DNA of 64,000 nucleotides from Fictibacillus phosphorivorans. GTDB lineage: Bacteria > Bacillota > Bacilli > Bacillales > Fictibacillaceae. The translations under genes were made by a program, and so were the position numbers. Each line of letters begins with the position of its first letter. Positions within the stretch are counted from its first letter, which is position 1. The stretch is from NCBI RefSeq assembly GCF_001629705.1, contig NZ_CP015378.1, positions 868,001-932,000 on the forward strand, written 5' to 3'. Below, one piece after another: positions 7,767 to 15,854 of the stretch. The notes below the pieces were generated by a model that was not told the origin of the DNA, searched no databases, and worked only from the letters and a program-made list of their open reading frames with translations.

Positions 7767-10058
7767 ATGATGGATGCTGTTAAAATCTCTGTTCGGTCCC
7801 TAGTTGAATATGCCTACCGTTCGGGGAGTATCGATTCTGGCTTCAAGTCCACCTCATCCTTAGTAGAAGGAACGAAGGCTCATCAAACGATACAAAAAAC
7901 GTATGAAGAGAGTGATTTCGCAGAAGTATTTCTCCAAACGAGCTACCCCTACGAGAATCTTGAATATTGGATAGAAGGTCGATGTGATGGTCTTCTTTTA
8001 CGCAATGATACCGTTACGATCGATGAGATCAAATCCACTGCGCGAAACTTGAGTGAGATAACAGACGAAACATATCTTGTCCATTGGGCTCAAGCGAAAG
8101 TCTATGCTTATATATACATGGAAAAAGAAGATATAGATAGAGTTACGGTACAGCTTACATATGTTCATGTTGATTCTGGCGAGCAGAAGAAATTTCAGAA
8201 AGAAGTTACATTTACAGAGCTTGAGGATTTCATGCTTCAACTTATAAAGACGTATGCACCTTTTGCCGAGCTCCGTCTATCGAATCAGCAAAAAAGGAAT
8301 ATCAGTATACGAGACCTTACTTTTCCGTTCCCGTCCTATCGCAATGGCCAGCGTAACTTTGCTGGTGCTATCTATAAAACGATCGTGGATAAGAAGACGT
8401 TGTTTGCAAACGCACCGACAGGGACAGGGAAAACCATCTCCACTCTGTTTCCAGCCGTCAAAGCGATAGGTGAAGAGAAGGCAGAAAAGATTTTTTATTT
8501 AACAGCCAAAACACTGAACCGAAAGAATGCAGAAGAAGCACTTTTGTTGATGAAAGAAAACGGCTTGTTTCTACAAAGCACGACCATCACGGCTAAAGAC
8601 AAAGTCTGTTTTAAAGAAGAGACGCGTTGTGACCCATCGTATTGTGAGTTTGCCGATGGATATTTTGACAGAATAAATGGAGCGGTTCTTGATATCTTGA
8701 AAAATGAGACGGTGATGGATCGGGAAGTCATCTCGCAATACGCTCAAAAGCACAAAGTTTGTCCGTTCGAGTTCTCTGTAGATCTTGCTTATGCATCAGA
8801 CAGTGTAATCTGTGATTACAATTATGTCTTCGATCCGAGAGTCTCGTTCAAACGATTATTTGAAGAGCAAAAGAAGCGTACGGTTCTTCTTATGGATGAA
8901 GTGCATAATCTTGTAGACAGAGCACGCGGCATGTATTCAGCAGAGATACTGAAATCTTCATTCTTACAACTCGCACGTGATTTTAAGGGGAAGCATGATG
9001 GGGTTTGGAATACGGCAAAAGCCGTTAACCAGGAACTTCTTTTGATAAAAAAAGAACATGAAGATAAAGATGTTGCTGTCATTGAATTGCAGGAAAAACT
9101 ACTTGAGAGTCTAGAAGCTTTCTTAATACAGGCAGAGCAGCTATTAGCAAGTGGTGATAGCAGCGAACAACTATTAGAGACTTTTTTTGAAGCGCTGCAA
9201 TGGGTAAAGATTTCACAGTTTTATGATGAACGTTTCGTAACCTTCATCTCCACGTTTAAAAGTGAAGTCAAAGTGCGTCTGTTCTGTATGGATCCTTCTC
9301 AACTTCTTTTACAAACAGGTAAAAAATATGGCTCACGTATTTATTTTTCAGCAACACTCTCACCGCTTTCTTACTTTCGCGAGATGCTTGGAGGAGAGGA
9401 AGACGATTACACCATCCGGATGCCTTCTCCTTATGAAAAAGAACAGCTAGATGTGTTTGTTCAGCCCTTGTCTACGCGTTTTAGAGACCGGGAGAAAACA
9501 ATAGATCCGATTGTGGGTATGATCAAAGACTTGGTCGCAAACAGACCCGGAAACTATCTTGTTTTCTTTCCATCTTATCGCTATATGACAGATATCTATG
9601 AACGAATGTTAGAAGAAGATCAAGCCTTTTCCCTTATCGTTCAGCATCCTGCTATGAAAGAAGAAGAGCGGGAAACCTTTTTAGCTCATTATGAATCTGT
9701 AGGTGAGAACTCTCTTGTTGGGCTAGCGGTCATGGGCGGCATCTTTTCTGAAGGAATTGATCTAAAAGGAGATAAGCTGACCGGTGCTGTCATCATTGGT
9801 GTTGGTTTGCCTCAAGTAGGGTTAGAACGCGATACGATGAAAGATTACTTTCAGCGAGCAGGCAAGAATGGTTACGATTTCGCATACGTGTATCCTGGAA
9901 TGAATAAAGTACTGCAGGCAGGTGGACGTGTGATTCGGTCAGAAGAGGATCGAGGTACACTCGTTTTAGTCGATGACCGTTTTCTAACAAGAAAGTACGT
10001 GGAGATGCTGCCTGAAGAGTGGCGGGATTTTGTTGTGTTGGACCGCTCGTTTATGTAG
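7767..10058 (+). CDS. PD-(D/E)xK nuclease fused to an XPD/Rad3-type Fe-S helicase
   Basis: This 763-residue protein joins a Cas4/RecB-like nuclease to a superfamily-2 helicase. The nuclease half (1-165) shows H39, D74 (GRCDG), E87 and K89 (IDEIKST) and a Q109-x3-Y113 motif. The helicase has Walker A APTGTGKT at 216-223. Four Cys (C281, C288, C293, C332) could hold a 4Fe-4S cluster as in XPD and DinG. The DEVH box is at 377-380 and motif VI is QAGGRVIRSEEDRG near the C-terminus. It is probably a 5'-3' DNA helicase-nuclease in repair. ATG ATG starts are adjacent, with GGGTAGGTG upstream. There is no cas gene nearby, so I read it as chromosomal repair rather than CRISPR. Confidence 0.85.
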   Translation: MMDAVKISVRSLVEYAYRSGSIDSGFKSTSSLVEGTKAHQTIQKTYEESDFAEVFLQTSYPYENLEYWIEGRCDGLLLRNDTVTIDEIKSTARNLSEITDETYLVHWAQAKVYAYIYMEKEDIDRVTVQLTYVHVDSGEQKKFQKEVTFTELEDFMLQLIKTYAPFAELRLSNQQKRNISIRDLTFPFPSYRNGQRNFAGAIYKTIVDKKTLFANAPTGTGKTISTLFPAVKAIGEEKAEKIFYLTAKTLNRKNAEEALLLMKENGLFLQSTTITAKDKVCFKEETRCDPSYCEFADGYFDRINGAVLDILKNETVMDREVISQYAQKHKVCPFEFSVDLAYASDSVICDYNYVFDPRVSFKRLFEEQKKRTVLLMDEVHNLVDRARGMYSAEILKSSFLQLARDFKGKHDGVWNTAKAVNQELLLIKKEHEDKDVAVIELQEKLLESLEAFLIQAEQLLASGDSSEQLLETFFEALQWVKISQFYDERFVTFISTFKSEVKVRLFCMDPSQLLLQTGKKYGSRIYFSATLSPLSYFREMLGGEEDDYTIRMPSPYEKEQLDVFVQPLSTRFRDREKTIDPIVGMIKDLVANRPGNYLVFFPSYRYMTDIYERMLEEDQAFSLIVQHPAMKEEERETFLAHYESVGENSLVGLAVMGGIFSEGIDLKGDKLTGAVIIGVGLPQVGLERDTMKDYFQRAGKNGYDFAYVYPGMNKVLQAGGRVIRSEEDRGTLVLVDDRFLTRKYVEMLPEEWRDFVVLDRSFM

Positions 10059-10071
10059 TTGTATTGTGTGT

Positions 10072-10191
10072 GCTTTGTCGAAAAGCCTATAAATGATTTT
10101 GAAGGCCTATAAAATTATTTGAAGGCCTAATAATAGATTTAAAGGCCCATAAAGTGAAAATTAGGGTCCATAAACGACTCACAAGCAATCT
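10072..10191. repeat. Phased 20-bp degenerate repeat array, TTTATAGGCC family (locus 1)
   Basis: About five 20-base units start at an anchor GCTTTGTCGAAAAGCCTATA (10072-10091). Later units keep AGGCCTATAAA or AGGCCCATAAA, and the other half of each unit varies. The array lies between the convergent helicase and methyltransferase genes. The same family and anchor appear in reverse at 20377-20500, and the anchor alone recurs at 59727. Confidence 0.75.
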
Positions 10192-10215
10192 TCACACATA
10201 TCTTAAGCCATCAAA

Positions 10216-10245
10216 AAACACTTGGAGATGAGACTCCAAGTGTTT
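10216..10245 (-). terminator. Terminator between convergent helicase and methyltransferase genes
   Basis: A perfect 12-bp stem (AAACACTTGGAG with its complement, 6-nt loop) ends four bases from the minus-strand stop codon and is followed by TTTTTT on that strand. It may also work for the plus-strand gene. Confidence 0.88.
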
Positions 10246-10249
10246 GTAT

Positions 10250-10966
10250 TTATTTTCGAAACAAACCAGCATTTAAGAATGGCAGGCCGAAAGTATCAGC
10301 AGGTTGTGAGATTTCTTCCATCTTTCGTAATTCAACCTCTTTAAAATCAGAGAAAACTTCCCGCATCCGTTCAAACGTATAACCTAATCCGCCTTGCATC
10401 GAACGGTCTTTGTACACGTCCATATCAGGAATATCTAACCCCATGCCGACAGCATCAAAGCACGTAATCGCGAAATGCCCGCCATCTTTTAAACACTTGT
10501 TTAAAAGGTTTAGATAACTCACACGGCGATGAGGAGGTACGTGATGGAAACACCCAGAATCATAAATAAGATCATATTCCATGTGAGGTAGGTCCATCTC
10601 AAAGATACTTCCTTGAATAAATTTCACATCGACACCTTTTTCTTTAGCGCGTTCACGAGCCCATTTCAGCCCTTCGCTAGAGAGGTCAACCGCATCTACT
10701 TCAAATCCAAGCTGCGCTAAAAAGATTGCATTTCGACCAGGACCACATCCAAGTTCTAACACACGGCCAGGCTTAAGCAAACCACGTTCAATATAGTTCA
10801 CAAGATTTTCATCAGGTGCGTCAACAAAAAAAGGAATCTTCTTATTTCTGTCTTCATAAAAAGAGTTCCAGAACGCGCCCTCATCTCGTAAAAGAGAATC
10901 AAGCATGTCAAAAACATGTTCATTTTTTGTAATCAAATTTGTCAAATAATCATCCGCCTTTCTCAT
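10250..10966 (-). CDS. Class I SAM-dependent methyltransferase
   Basis: The 238-residue protein has the Rossmann motif I VLELGCGPGRNA (about residues 69-80) and the acidic motif AVDLSSEGLKWARERAK. Motif IV is DLIYDSGCFHHVPPHRR and a post-motif segment is LLNKCLKDGGHF. Its likeness is to TehB/UbiG-like small-molecule methyltransferases, but the substrate is unknown. The gene is single and convergent with the helicase gene. The upstream CGGATGATT context makes the ATG at 10966 likely, with AGAAAGGCGG before it. Confidence 0.8.
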   Translation of the reverse strand: MRKADDYLTNLITKNEHVFDMLDSLLRDEGAFWNSFYEDRNKKIPFFVDAPDENLVNYIERGLLKPGRVLELGCGPGRNAIFLAQLGFEVDAVDLSSEGLKWARERAKEKGVDVKFIQGSIFEMDLPHMEYDLIYDSGCFHHVPPHRRVSYLNLLNKCLKDGGHFAITCFDAVGMGLDIPDMDVYKDRSMQGGLGYTFERMREVFSDFKEVELRKMEEISQPADTFGLPFLNAGLFRK

Positions 10967-11063
10967 TCAAAACGAGGACCTGACTAACTAAAAGGTATAT
11001 CTCTATTTTACCAAAAAATAGGCTATAATGGGGTAATTCAAGGAAAAAAAGAAGGGTGAAAAA

Positions 11064-11585
11064 ATGAAGAAATTAACGAATTTAGATGAGTTAACTCTCA
11101 TGAAAGCTGGCAGAGATGAAGTGAAAGGAATAGCGAGAGTTTGCTCAGAAGGATGGCGCGCTACATACGGTTACTTAGAAGATGAAGCTTATGTGAACAG
11201 AGTGATTGAAGAGTATTATAACGAGAACAGAATTGAAAACGAAGTGACAGAGTTCAGCGAGAACTGGCACGGCTATTTCGTAGCAAAAGAAAATGGAGAA
11301 GTAGTAGGTGCGATCGGCGGAGGAACGATTGGTAAAGAAATAGGTGAAATCTTTGTGTTCTACATGAATCCGAACAAGAGAAACAGAGGAATTGGGTCAA
11401 AACTATTAACCTATTACACAGAATATCAGAAAAAATTAGGTATTAAAGAACAATGGCTATCCGCGCAAAAAGGTAACGAAAAAGCCATCCCTTTTTACGA
11501 AGCAAAAGGGTTTGTCAAACAATCTGAAAAGAGGAGTGAAGGAAGCGGAAAACACTTGTCTATTCGATATATGCGAGAAATTTAA
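11064..11585 (+). CDS. GNAT family N-acetyltransferase
   Basis: The 173-residue protein has the GNAT core. A beta strand EIGEIFVFYMNP leads into the acetyl-CoA pyrophosphate loop KRNRGIGSKLL (consensus Q/RxxGxG/A), and motif B is NEKAIPFYEAKGF. The N-terminal WRATYGYL segment resembles the common IARVCxxxWRxTY type. The substrate cannot be assigned. GAAGGGTG precedes the ATG, a TATAAT box lies at 11024-11029, and the gene ends in its own terminator. Confidence 0.82.
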   Translation: MKKLTNLDELTLMKAGRDEVKGIARVCSEGWRATYGYLEDEAYVNRVIEEYYNENRIENEVTEFSENWHGYFVAKENGEVVGAIGGGTIGKEIGEIFVFYMNPNKRNRGIGSKLLTYYTEYQKKLGIKEQWLSAQKGNEKAIPFYEAKGFVKQSEKRSEGSGKHLSIRYMREI

Positions 11586-11586
11586 G

Positions 11587-11613
11587 AGCCCCTCAAGCAG
11601 AGGAGCTTTTTTT
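11587..11613 (+). terminator. Terminator of the GNAT gene
   Basis: AGCCCCTC pairs with GAGGAGCT (one mismatch, 5-nt loop), followed by a T-run immediately after the stop codon. Confidence 0.75.
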
Positions 11614-11640
11614 AAAACCGATTTATAAGTTTAGCTGTAA

Positions 11641-12282
11641 TTAGTCTACGATCGCCTTCTTACGTAAAAGCAAGGATTGAAAGTTCATACCTATACCTCG
11701 TCCAGCTTCTGTAACAACGTGGAAATCTTGTACCTCGAATAGAGGTGCTACCACATCAAGTAAATCTTCATCGGTATAAAAGGAGAAGAATCGCTTTGGA
11801 ATATATGAATCTTCTTGCCACACTCCCTCAGAATCTTTACCGCCGTAAACGCCCATGTAGAATAAACCATCCTCTGATAATACGGTATGAATGTTTTTAA
11901 GAACAGCAGGCAGGCTTACCTTTGGAACGTGAAGCAGCGTATTCATCGCCCATACGGCATCAAAAGATTCAGCATCAAAAAGTAGTTTGTAATAATCCAT
12001 TACTTCTGCTTTTAAACCTTTTGCACGGCACGTTTCTACCATGTTAGGAGAGAGATCGATACACGTCACATCCAAGTCATGTTGAGATAAATATTTTCCG
12101 TGCTGACCTGATCCAGCTCCAAGATCAAGAACGGTATGTTGGTGTTTTTTTGGACTAGATGTAAGAGCCGCAACAAAGGCATTTAGTTCGTCAAACTTCC
12201 AACTCTTAATCTCTGATTGATCACGCGAATCAGCTTGCTCGTTGTAGCTTGCTTTCAGACTTTCTTTTAATAAAAGATCCAT
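11641..12282 (-). CDS. Class I SAM-dependent methyltransferase
   Basis: The 213-residue protein shows motif I VLDLGAGSGQHGKYL, motif II TCIDLSPNMVETCRAKG, motif IV FDAVWAMNTLLHVP and a final GLFYMGVYGG strand, all typical of the Methyltransf_11/25 group. It differs in sequence from the methyltransferase at 10250, so this is not a recent duplicate. The substrate is unknown. GGGAGAGAAC lies just upstream of the ATG. It is convergent with the GNAT gene. Confidence 0.8.
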   Translation of the reverse strand: MDLLLKESLKASYNEQADSRDQSEIKSWKFDELNAFVAALTSSPKKHQHTVLDLGAGSGQHGKYLSQHDLDVTCIDLSPNMVETCRAKGLKAEVMDYYKLLFDAESFDAVWAMNTLLHVPKVSLPAVLKNIHTVLSEDGLFYMGVYGGKDSEGVWQEDSYIPKRFFSFYTDEDLLDVVAPLFEVQDFHVVTEAGRGIGMNFQSLLLRKKAIVD

Positions 12283-12548
12283 GTGTTCTCTCCCTTATCT
12301 TTATCTGAAGATGGGTTCTCTAAGCAAATAATGTATTTATTATAGCGAAAGAATGGCAAGAGGTAAATTTAGAAATGAAAGAATATTCCGCAAAGGAAAA
12401 CCCTTACATTCCTCTAATTGCGCATCCAGTCTACCATCTAGTAATAAAGTAGCGTTCTAAATGCCCCCTTGAAACCGAATGGTAGAGACGGTAGAATGTG
12501 AAGAAATTTAAATTTTTCTGAAAATTCATAAACAAAGGGAGGATATCC
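12283..12548. other. Divergent promoter region before the AbgT operon
   Basis: No small gene is visible. An imperfect inverted repeat, GTCTACCATC near 12430 and AATGGTAGAGAC near 12478, lies upstream of the AbgT-like gene and could be a regulator site. No recognised family consensus matches. Confidence 0.4.
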
Positions 12549-14111
12549 ATGGCGCGTTCAGCATTGAAAGCAGTACCTTCACCAAATTCACCAGATCCAG
12601 GTAACAAAAATATTTTTTATAAAGCGTTGGACTGGGTAGAGAAGAACGGAAATAAATTACCGGATGTTCTTACTTTGTTTGTCATCATCACGGCCGTTAT
12701 CTTACTAGGTTCACTCATAGCAGGAGTAGCTGGTTGGAGTGCCGTGAATCCGGCTAATAATGAAGAAATTACAGCAGTCAATCTATTAAACGAAGAAGGA
12801 ATCATAAGGATGCTGAGTGAACTTGTCAGTAACTTTGTGAACTTCCCACCGCTCGGTCTCGTGCTTGTTGTTATGCTTGGAGTAGGTCTAGCTGAATCAA
12901 CAGGATTGATTTCAGCTTTTATGCGAAGAGTTGTATTAGCGTCACCGAAAGCACTCATCTTACCGATTATCATTTTCATTGGAATCGTTGGTAACGCAGC
13001 TGCTGATGCTGCTTTAATCGTACTTCCTCCTGTAGCAGCCATGGTATTTCTTACTCTTGGTCGTCATCCGATTGCAGGTCTTGCAGCGGCATATGCAGCA
13101 GTCGCGGGCGGATTTAGTGCAAATATCATCATTAGTATGCTTGATGTGATGCTTGCTGGTTTCACAGAATCTGCCGCTCACCTTCAAGATAAAACGTATA
13201 CAGCAAACCCTGCTATGAATTACTACTTCATGCTTGCTTCCACCTTTGTGTTGTTACCAGTAGCCGTTTGGGTCACGACAAAGATCGTGGAACCACGTCT
13301 CGGGGAATACCAAGTTCCTGAAGATCTTGAAGTGAAGAAACAAGCTCTAACTTCTGAAGAGAAAAGGGGCTTGAAATGGGCAACAATTTCTCTTTTTATC
13401 TATACAACTATCATTCTACTTGTGACCGTTCCAAAAGGCGCTATGTTGCGCCATGCAAAAACAGGTGAACTTATCGATTCTCCTTTTATGGACTCTTTGG
13501 TTCCGATCATGCTTCTTTTCTTTATGATTCCAGCCATGGCTTATGGATTCGGATCTAAAGTCTTAAAAAATGATAAAGACGTAGCTGAACATTTAACAAA
13601 AGCGATGAGCGGTATGGGCTACTATATCGTGCTTGCTTTTATTGCGGCCCAGATGATCGCTTATTTTAGTTGGAGTAACTTAGGGTCGATCATTGCAATT
13701 ACGGGAGCTGACTTCTTAAAAGAATCAGGATTTACAGGACTTCCATTATTGATCGCGTTCATTCTTTTTACAGCGCTAGTAAACTTACTCATCGCTAGTT
13801 CTTCGGCTAAATGGGCTATATTAGGACCAGTATTCGTTCCGATGTTCATGGCTTTAGATTATAGTCCTGCATTTACACAGATGGCCTATCGGATCGGTGA
13901 CTCGATAACGAACACGATCACTCCGATGCTTGCCTATTTTGCTATTTTACTAACTTTTGCGAAAAAGTTTGATAAGAGTATGGGGATGGGGACTTTAATA
14001 TCCTCCTTACTGCCTTACACGATCGCTTATACGATTTTTTGGTGTCTATTATTTACTGTCTGGTACGTGCTAGGACTTCCGCTAGGACCTGGCGAATATA
14101 TAAAAATGTAG
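12549..14111 (+). CDS. AbgT-family transporter
   Basis: The 520-residue polytopic membrane protein belongs to the AbgT family (p-aminobenzoyl-glutamate uptake and antimetabolite export). Hydrophobic segments run throughout. Family-typical stretches include NAAADAALIVLPPVAAMVF, HPIAGLAAAYAAVAGGFSANI and the C-terminal SSSAKWAILGPVFVPM. GGGAGG sits before the ATG. The M20 amidohydrolase gene begins 22 bases downstream, the classic partner that cleaves p-aminobenzoyl-glutamate or N-acyl amino acids, so transporter and hydrolase probably act on one imported amide. Whether the natural substrate is a folate breakdown product or another dipeptide-like amide is not shown. Confidence 0.9.
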   Translation: MARSALKAVPSPNSPDPGNKNIFYKALDWVEKNGNKLPDVLTLFVIITAVILLGSLIAGVAGWSAVNPANNEEITAVNLLNEEGIIRMLSELVSNFVNFPPLGLVLVVMLGVGLAESTGLISAFMRRVVLASPKALILPIIIFIGIVGNAAADAALIVLPPVAAMVFLTLGRHPIAGLAAAYAAVAGGFSANIIISMLDVMLAGFTESAAHLQDKTYTANPAMNYYFMLASTFVLLPVAVWVTTKIVEPRLGEYQVPEDLEVKKQALTSEEKRGLKWATISLFIYTTIILLVTVPKGAMLRHAKTGELIDSPFMDSLVPIMLLFFMIPAMAYGFGSKVLKNDKDVAEHLTKAMSGMGYYIVLAFIAAQMIAYFSWSNLGSIIAITGADFLKESGFTGLPLLIAFILFTALVNLLIASSSAKWAILGPVFVPMFMALDYSPAFTQMAYRIGDSITNTITPMLAYFAILLTFAKKFDKSMGMGTLISSLLPYTIAYTIFWCLLFTVWYVLGLPLGPGEYIKM

Positions 14112-14133
14112 ATGATAAGAGGAGTGAACAGGA

Positions 14134-15330
14134 ATGGAACAATTATTTAGCCGTCTGGCAAACTATCAAGATGAAATGGTGGAGATACGCAGACATCTTC
14201 ACCAAAATCCAGAACTTTCATTTGAAGAAGTTGAAACACCAGCCTTTATTGCATCGTATCATGAGGCATTAGGTTTAGAGGTGCGAACTGGGGTAGGTGG
14301 TCGAGGTGTTGTTGCGAAGTTAAAAGGTGGAAAGCCTGGTAAAACAGTGGCACTCCGAGCAGATTTTGATGCACTTCCGATTCAGGAAGAAAATGCTTCT
14401 CCATACAAATCGAAAGTGCCTGGTGTTATGCATGCGTGTGGGCATGACGGTCACACAGCATCGCTACTCGTACTCGCAAAAGTTCTAACAGAGCTTAAGG
14501 AAGAAGTGGAAGGGACGATCGTATTTATCCATCAGCACGCTGAGGAGCTCGCCCCTGGTGGAGCGATTGCCATGATTGAAGACGGTTGCCTAGATGGCGT
14601 GGATGTGATCTATGGAACACATCTTTGGGCAACGATGCCAACTGGAACAATCGGTTTTCGAACAGGTCCAGTTATGGCTGCAGCCGATTCGTTCACGATA
14701 AAAGTTCAAGGAAAAGGGGGACACGGTGCACAGCCTCATAAAACAAAAGACAGCATTGTAATTGGAGCCCAGCTTGTTTCAAACCTTCAGCAGATCGTGA
14801 GCCGCAGAGTTAATCCACTAGATGCAGCTGTCGTATCGGTAGGTGCGTTTGAAGCGAAGAATGCGTTCAACGTTATCGCAGATACAGCAAAGCTAACAGG
14901 AACGGTTCGCACATTTAAGGAAGAAGTACGAGTTGCCATCGAGCAAGAGATCGACCGCATTGCAAAAGGTACGTGTCTGGCATCAGATGCCTCCTATGAG
15001 TATGTATTTAAACGTGGATATCCAGCCGTTGTAAACCACAAAGACGACACAGAGTTTGTTGTAGATGTAGCAAGAAAAGTTCCAGGAGTTATCGAACTTG
15101 AAGAAATTGAACCGCAAATGGGTGGAGAAGATTATTCTTATTATTTGGAAAGAGTTCCAGGCACCTTCTTCTTCACTGGGGCGCTAGATGATTCTTGGGA
15201 AGAGGTCTTTCCACATCATCACCCAAAATTCAAGATCAACGAGGATGCTTTATTGATTGCAGCCAGTTTATTAGGAGCTGCAACACTTTCATATCTAAAA
15301 CAAGATTCTCCAACAAAAGTTTTGAGCTAA
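14134..15330 (+). CDS. M20 family amidohydrolase (AbgA/AbgB or N-acyl amino acid hydrolase type)
   Basis: The 398-residue metal-dependent amidohydrolase shows RRHLHQNPELSFEE at the N-terminus and the metal-site motif MHACGHDGHTA near residue 100. HQHAEELAPGGA is the general-base region, GGHGAQPHKTKDS is in the dimerisation lid, and MGGEDYSYYLERVPG supplies the late metal ligand. It is cytoplasmic and forms an operon with the AbgT transporter before it. It should cleave an amide bond of imported N-acyl or p-aminobenzoyl amino acids. The length is standard for the IAA-amidohydrolase subgroup. Confidence 0.9.
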   Translation: MEQLFSRLANYQDEMVEIRRHLHQNPELSFEEVETPAFIASYHEALGLEVRTGVGGRGVVAKLKGGKPGKTVALRADFDALPIQEENASPYKSKVPGVMHACGHDGHTASLLVLAKVLTELKEEVEGTIVFIHQHAEELAPGGAIAMIEDGCLDGVDVIYGTHLWATMPTGTIGFRTGPVMAAADSFTIKVQGKGGHGAQPHKTKDSIVIGAQLVSNLQQIVSRRVNPLDAAVVSVGAFEAKNAFNVIADTAKLTGTVRTFKEEVRVAIEQEIDRIAKGTCLASDASYEYVFKRGYPAVVNHKDDTEFVVDVARKVPGVIELEEIEPQMGGEDYSYYLERVPGTFFFTGALDDSWEEVFPHHHPKFKINEDALLIAASLLGAATLSYLKQDSPTKVLS

Positions 15331-15345
15331 TAAAATTAAATCATG

Positions 15346-15377
15346 AAAAAGCTCCCTTACGTATGGGAGCTTTTTTT
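15346..15377 (+). terminator. Terminator of the AbgT-amidohydrolase operon
   Basis: AAAAAGCTCCC pairs with GGGAGCTTTTT around an 8-nt loop and is followed by a T-run. Confidence 0.9.
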
Positions 15378-15389
15378 ATATTTATGAGA

Positions 15390-15674
15390 TTATTCCCAAC
15401 AGCTGTCAGGAGCAGTTCCACCAGGAATTTCACCAGGATTTCCGCCGGAATCATTTCCATTAGATTTCTTGGATTTCTTAGAAGATTTTTTAGACTTTAC
15501 AGCAGGAGCTTTCTTAGACTTCTTACGCTTTAGACCATCACCTAAAAGAGAACGTAAAGCTTCAACAGTACCAGCTTCAGCACCGTTTTCAGCAGTCACT
15601 TCAGCCTCAGTCTCTGTGCCGTTCTCACCTAGAGAATTCAATGCTTCTAATAGTTCTTTTCTTTTTTTACCCAA
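15390..15674 (-). CDS. Hypothetical low-complexity Lys/Ser-rich protein
   Basis: I do not recognise this gene. The likely start is the TTG at 15674 with GGGGGTG eight bases before it, giving 94 residues; an upstream GTG at 15689 is less likely. The N-terminus (GKKRKELLEALNSLGENG) could be helical, then come acidic and Ala-rich segments. A basic run with repeated SKK units (KSKKSSKKSKKS) precedes a Gly/Pro-rich tail ending in DSCWE. The basic repeat recalls spore coat proteins such as CotG, but that is only compositional. It is convergent with the amidohydrolase gene and shares its terminator region. Confidence 0.55.
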   Translation of the reverse strand: MGKKRKELLEALNSLGENGTETEAEVTAENGAEAGTVEALRSLLGDGLKRKKSKKAPAVKSKKSSKKSKKSNGNDSGGNPGEIPGGTAPDSCWE

Positions 15675-15854
15675 TCGTATCACCCCCACTATTACTATAT
15701 GAAATGCTAGAAAGAGTGCTTGTACGAAACACCATTTTTAAGAGGAAGAAGCGTCTAAATTCTGTTTATAAAAGTAAAAATGTATTGATAAATTAACGGG
15801 TATCATTTTATAATAAATGTGTAAAATTACACTTTTAAATGTAGGGGTGAGAGA

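Noticed and set aside
12617..13042. Minus-strand gene inside the AbgT transporter gene
   Set aside because: It is an antisense frame of a well-supported transporter with no start signal or family pattern.
15469..15702. Plus-strand gene opposite the Lys/Ser-rich protein
   Set aside because: The peptide (DFLEDFLDF-type repeats) is the mirror of the basic repeat on the other strand and has no ribosome site.
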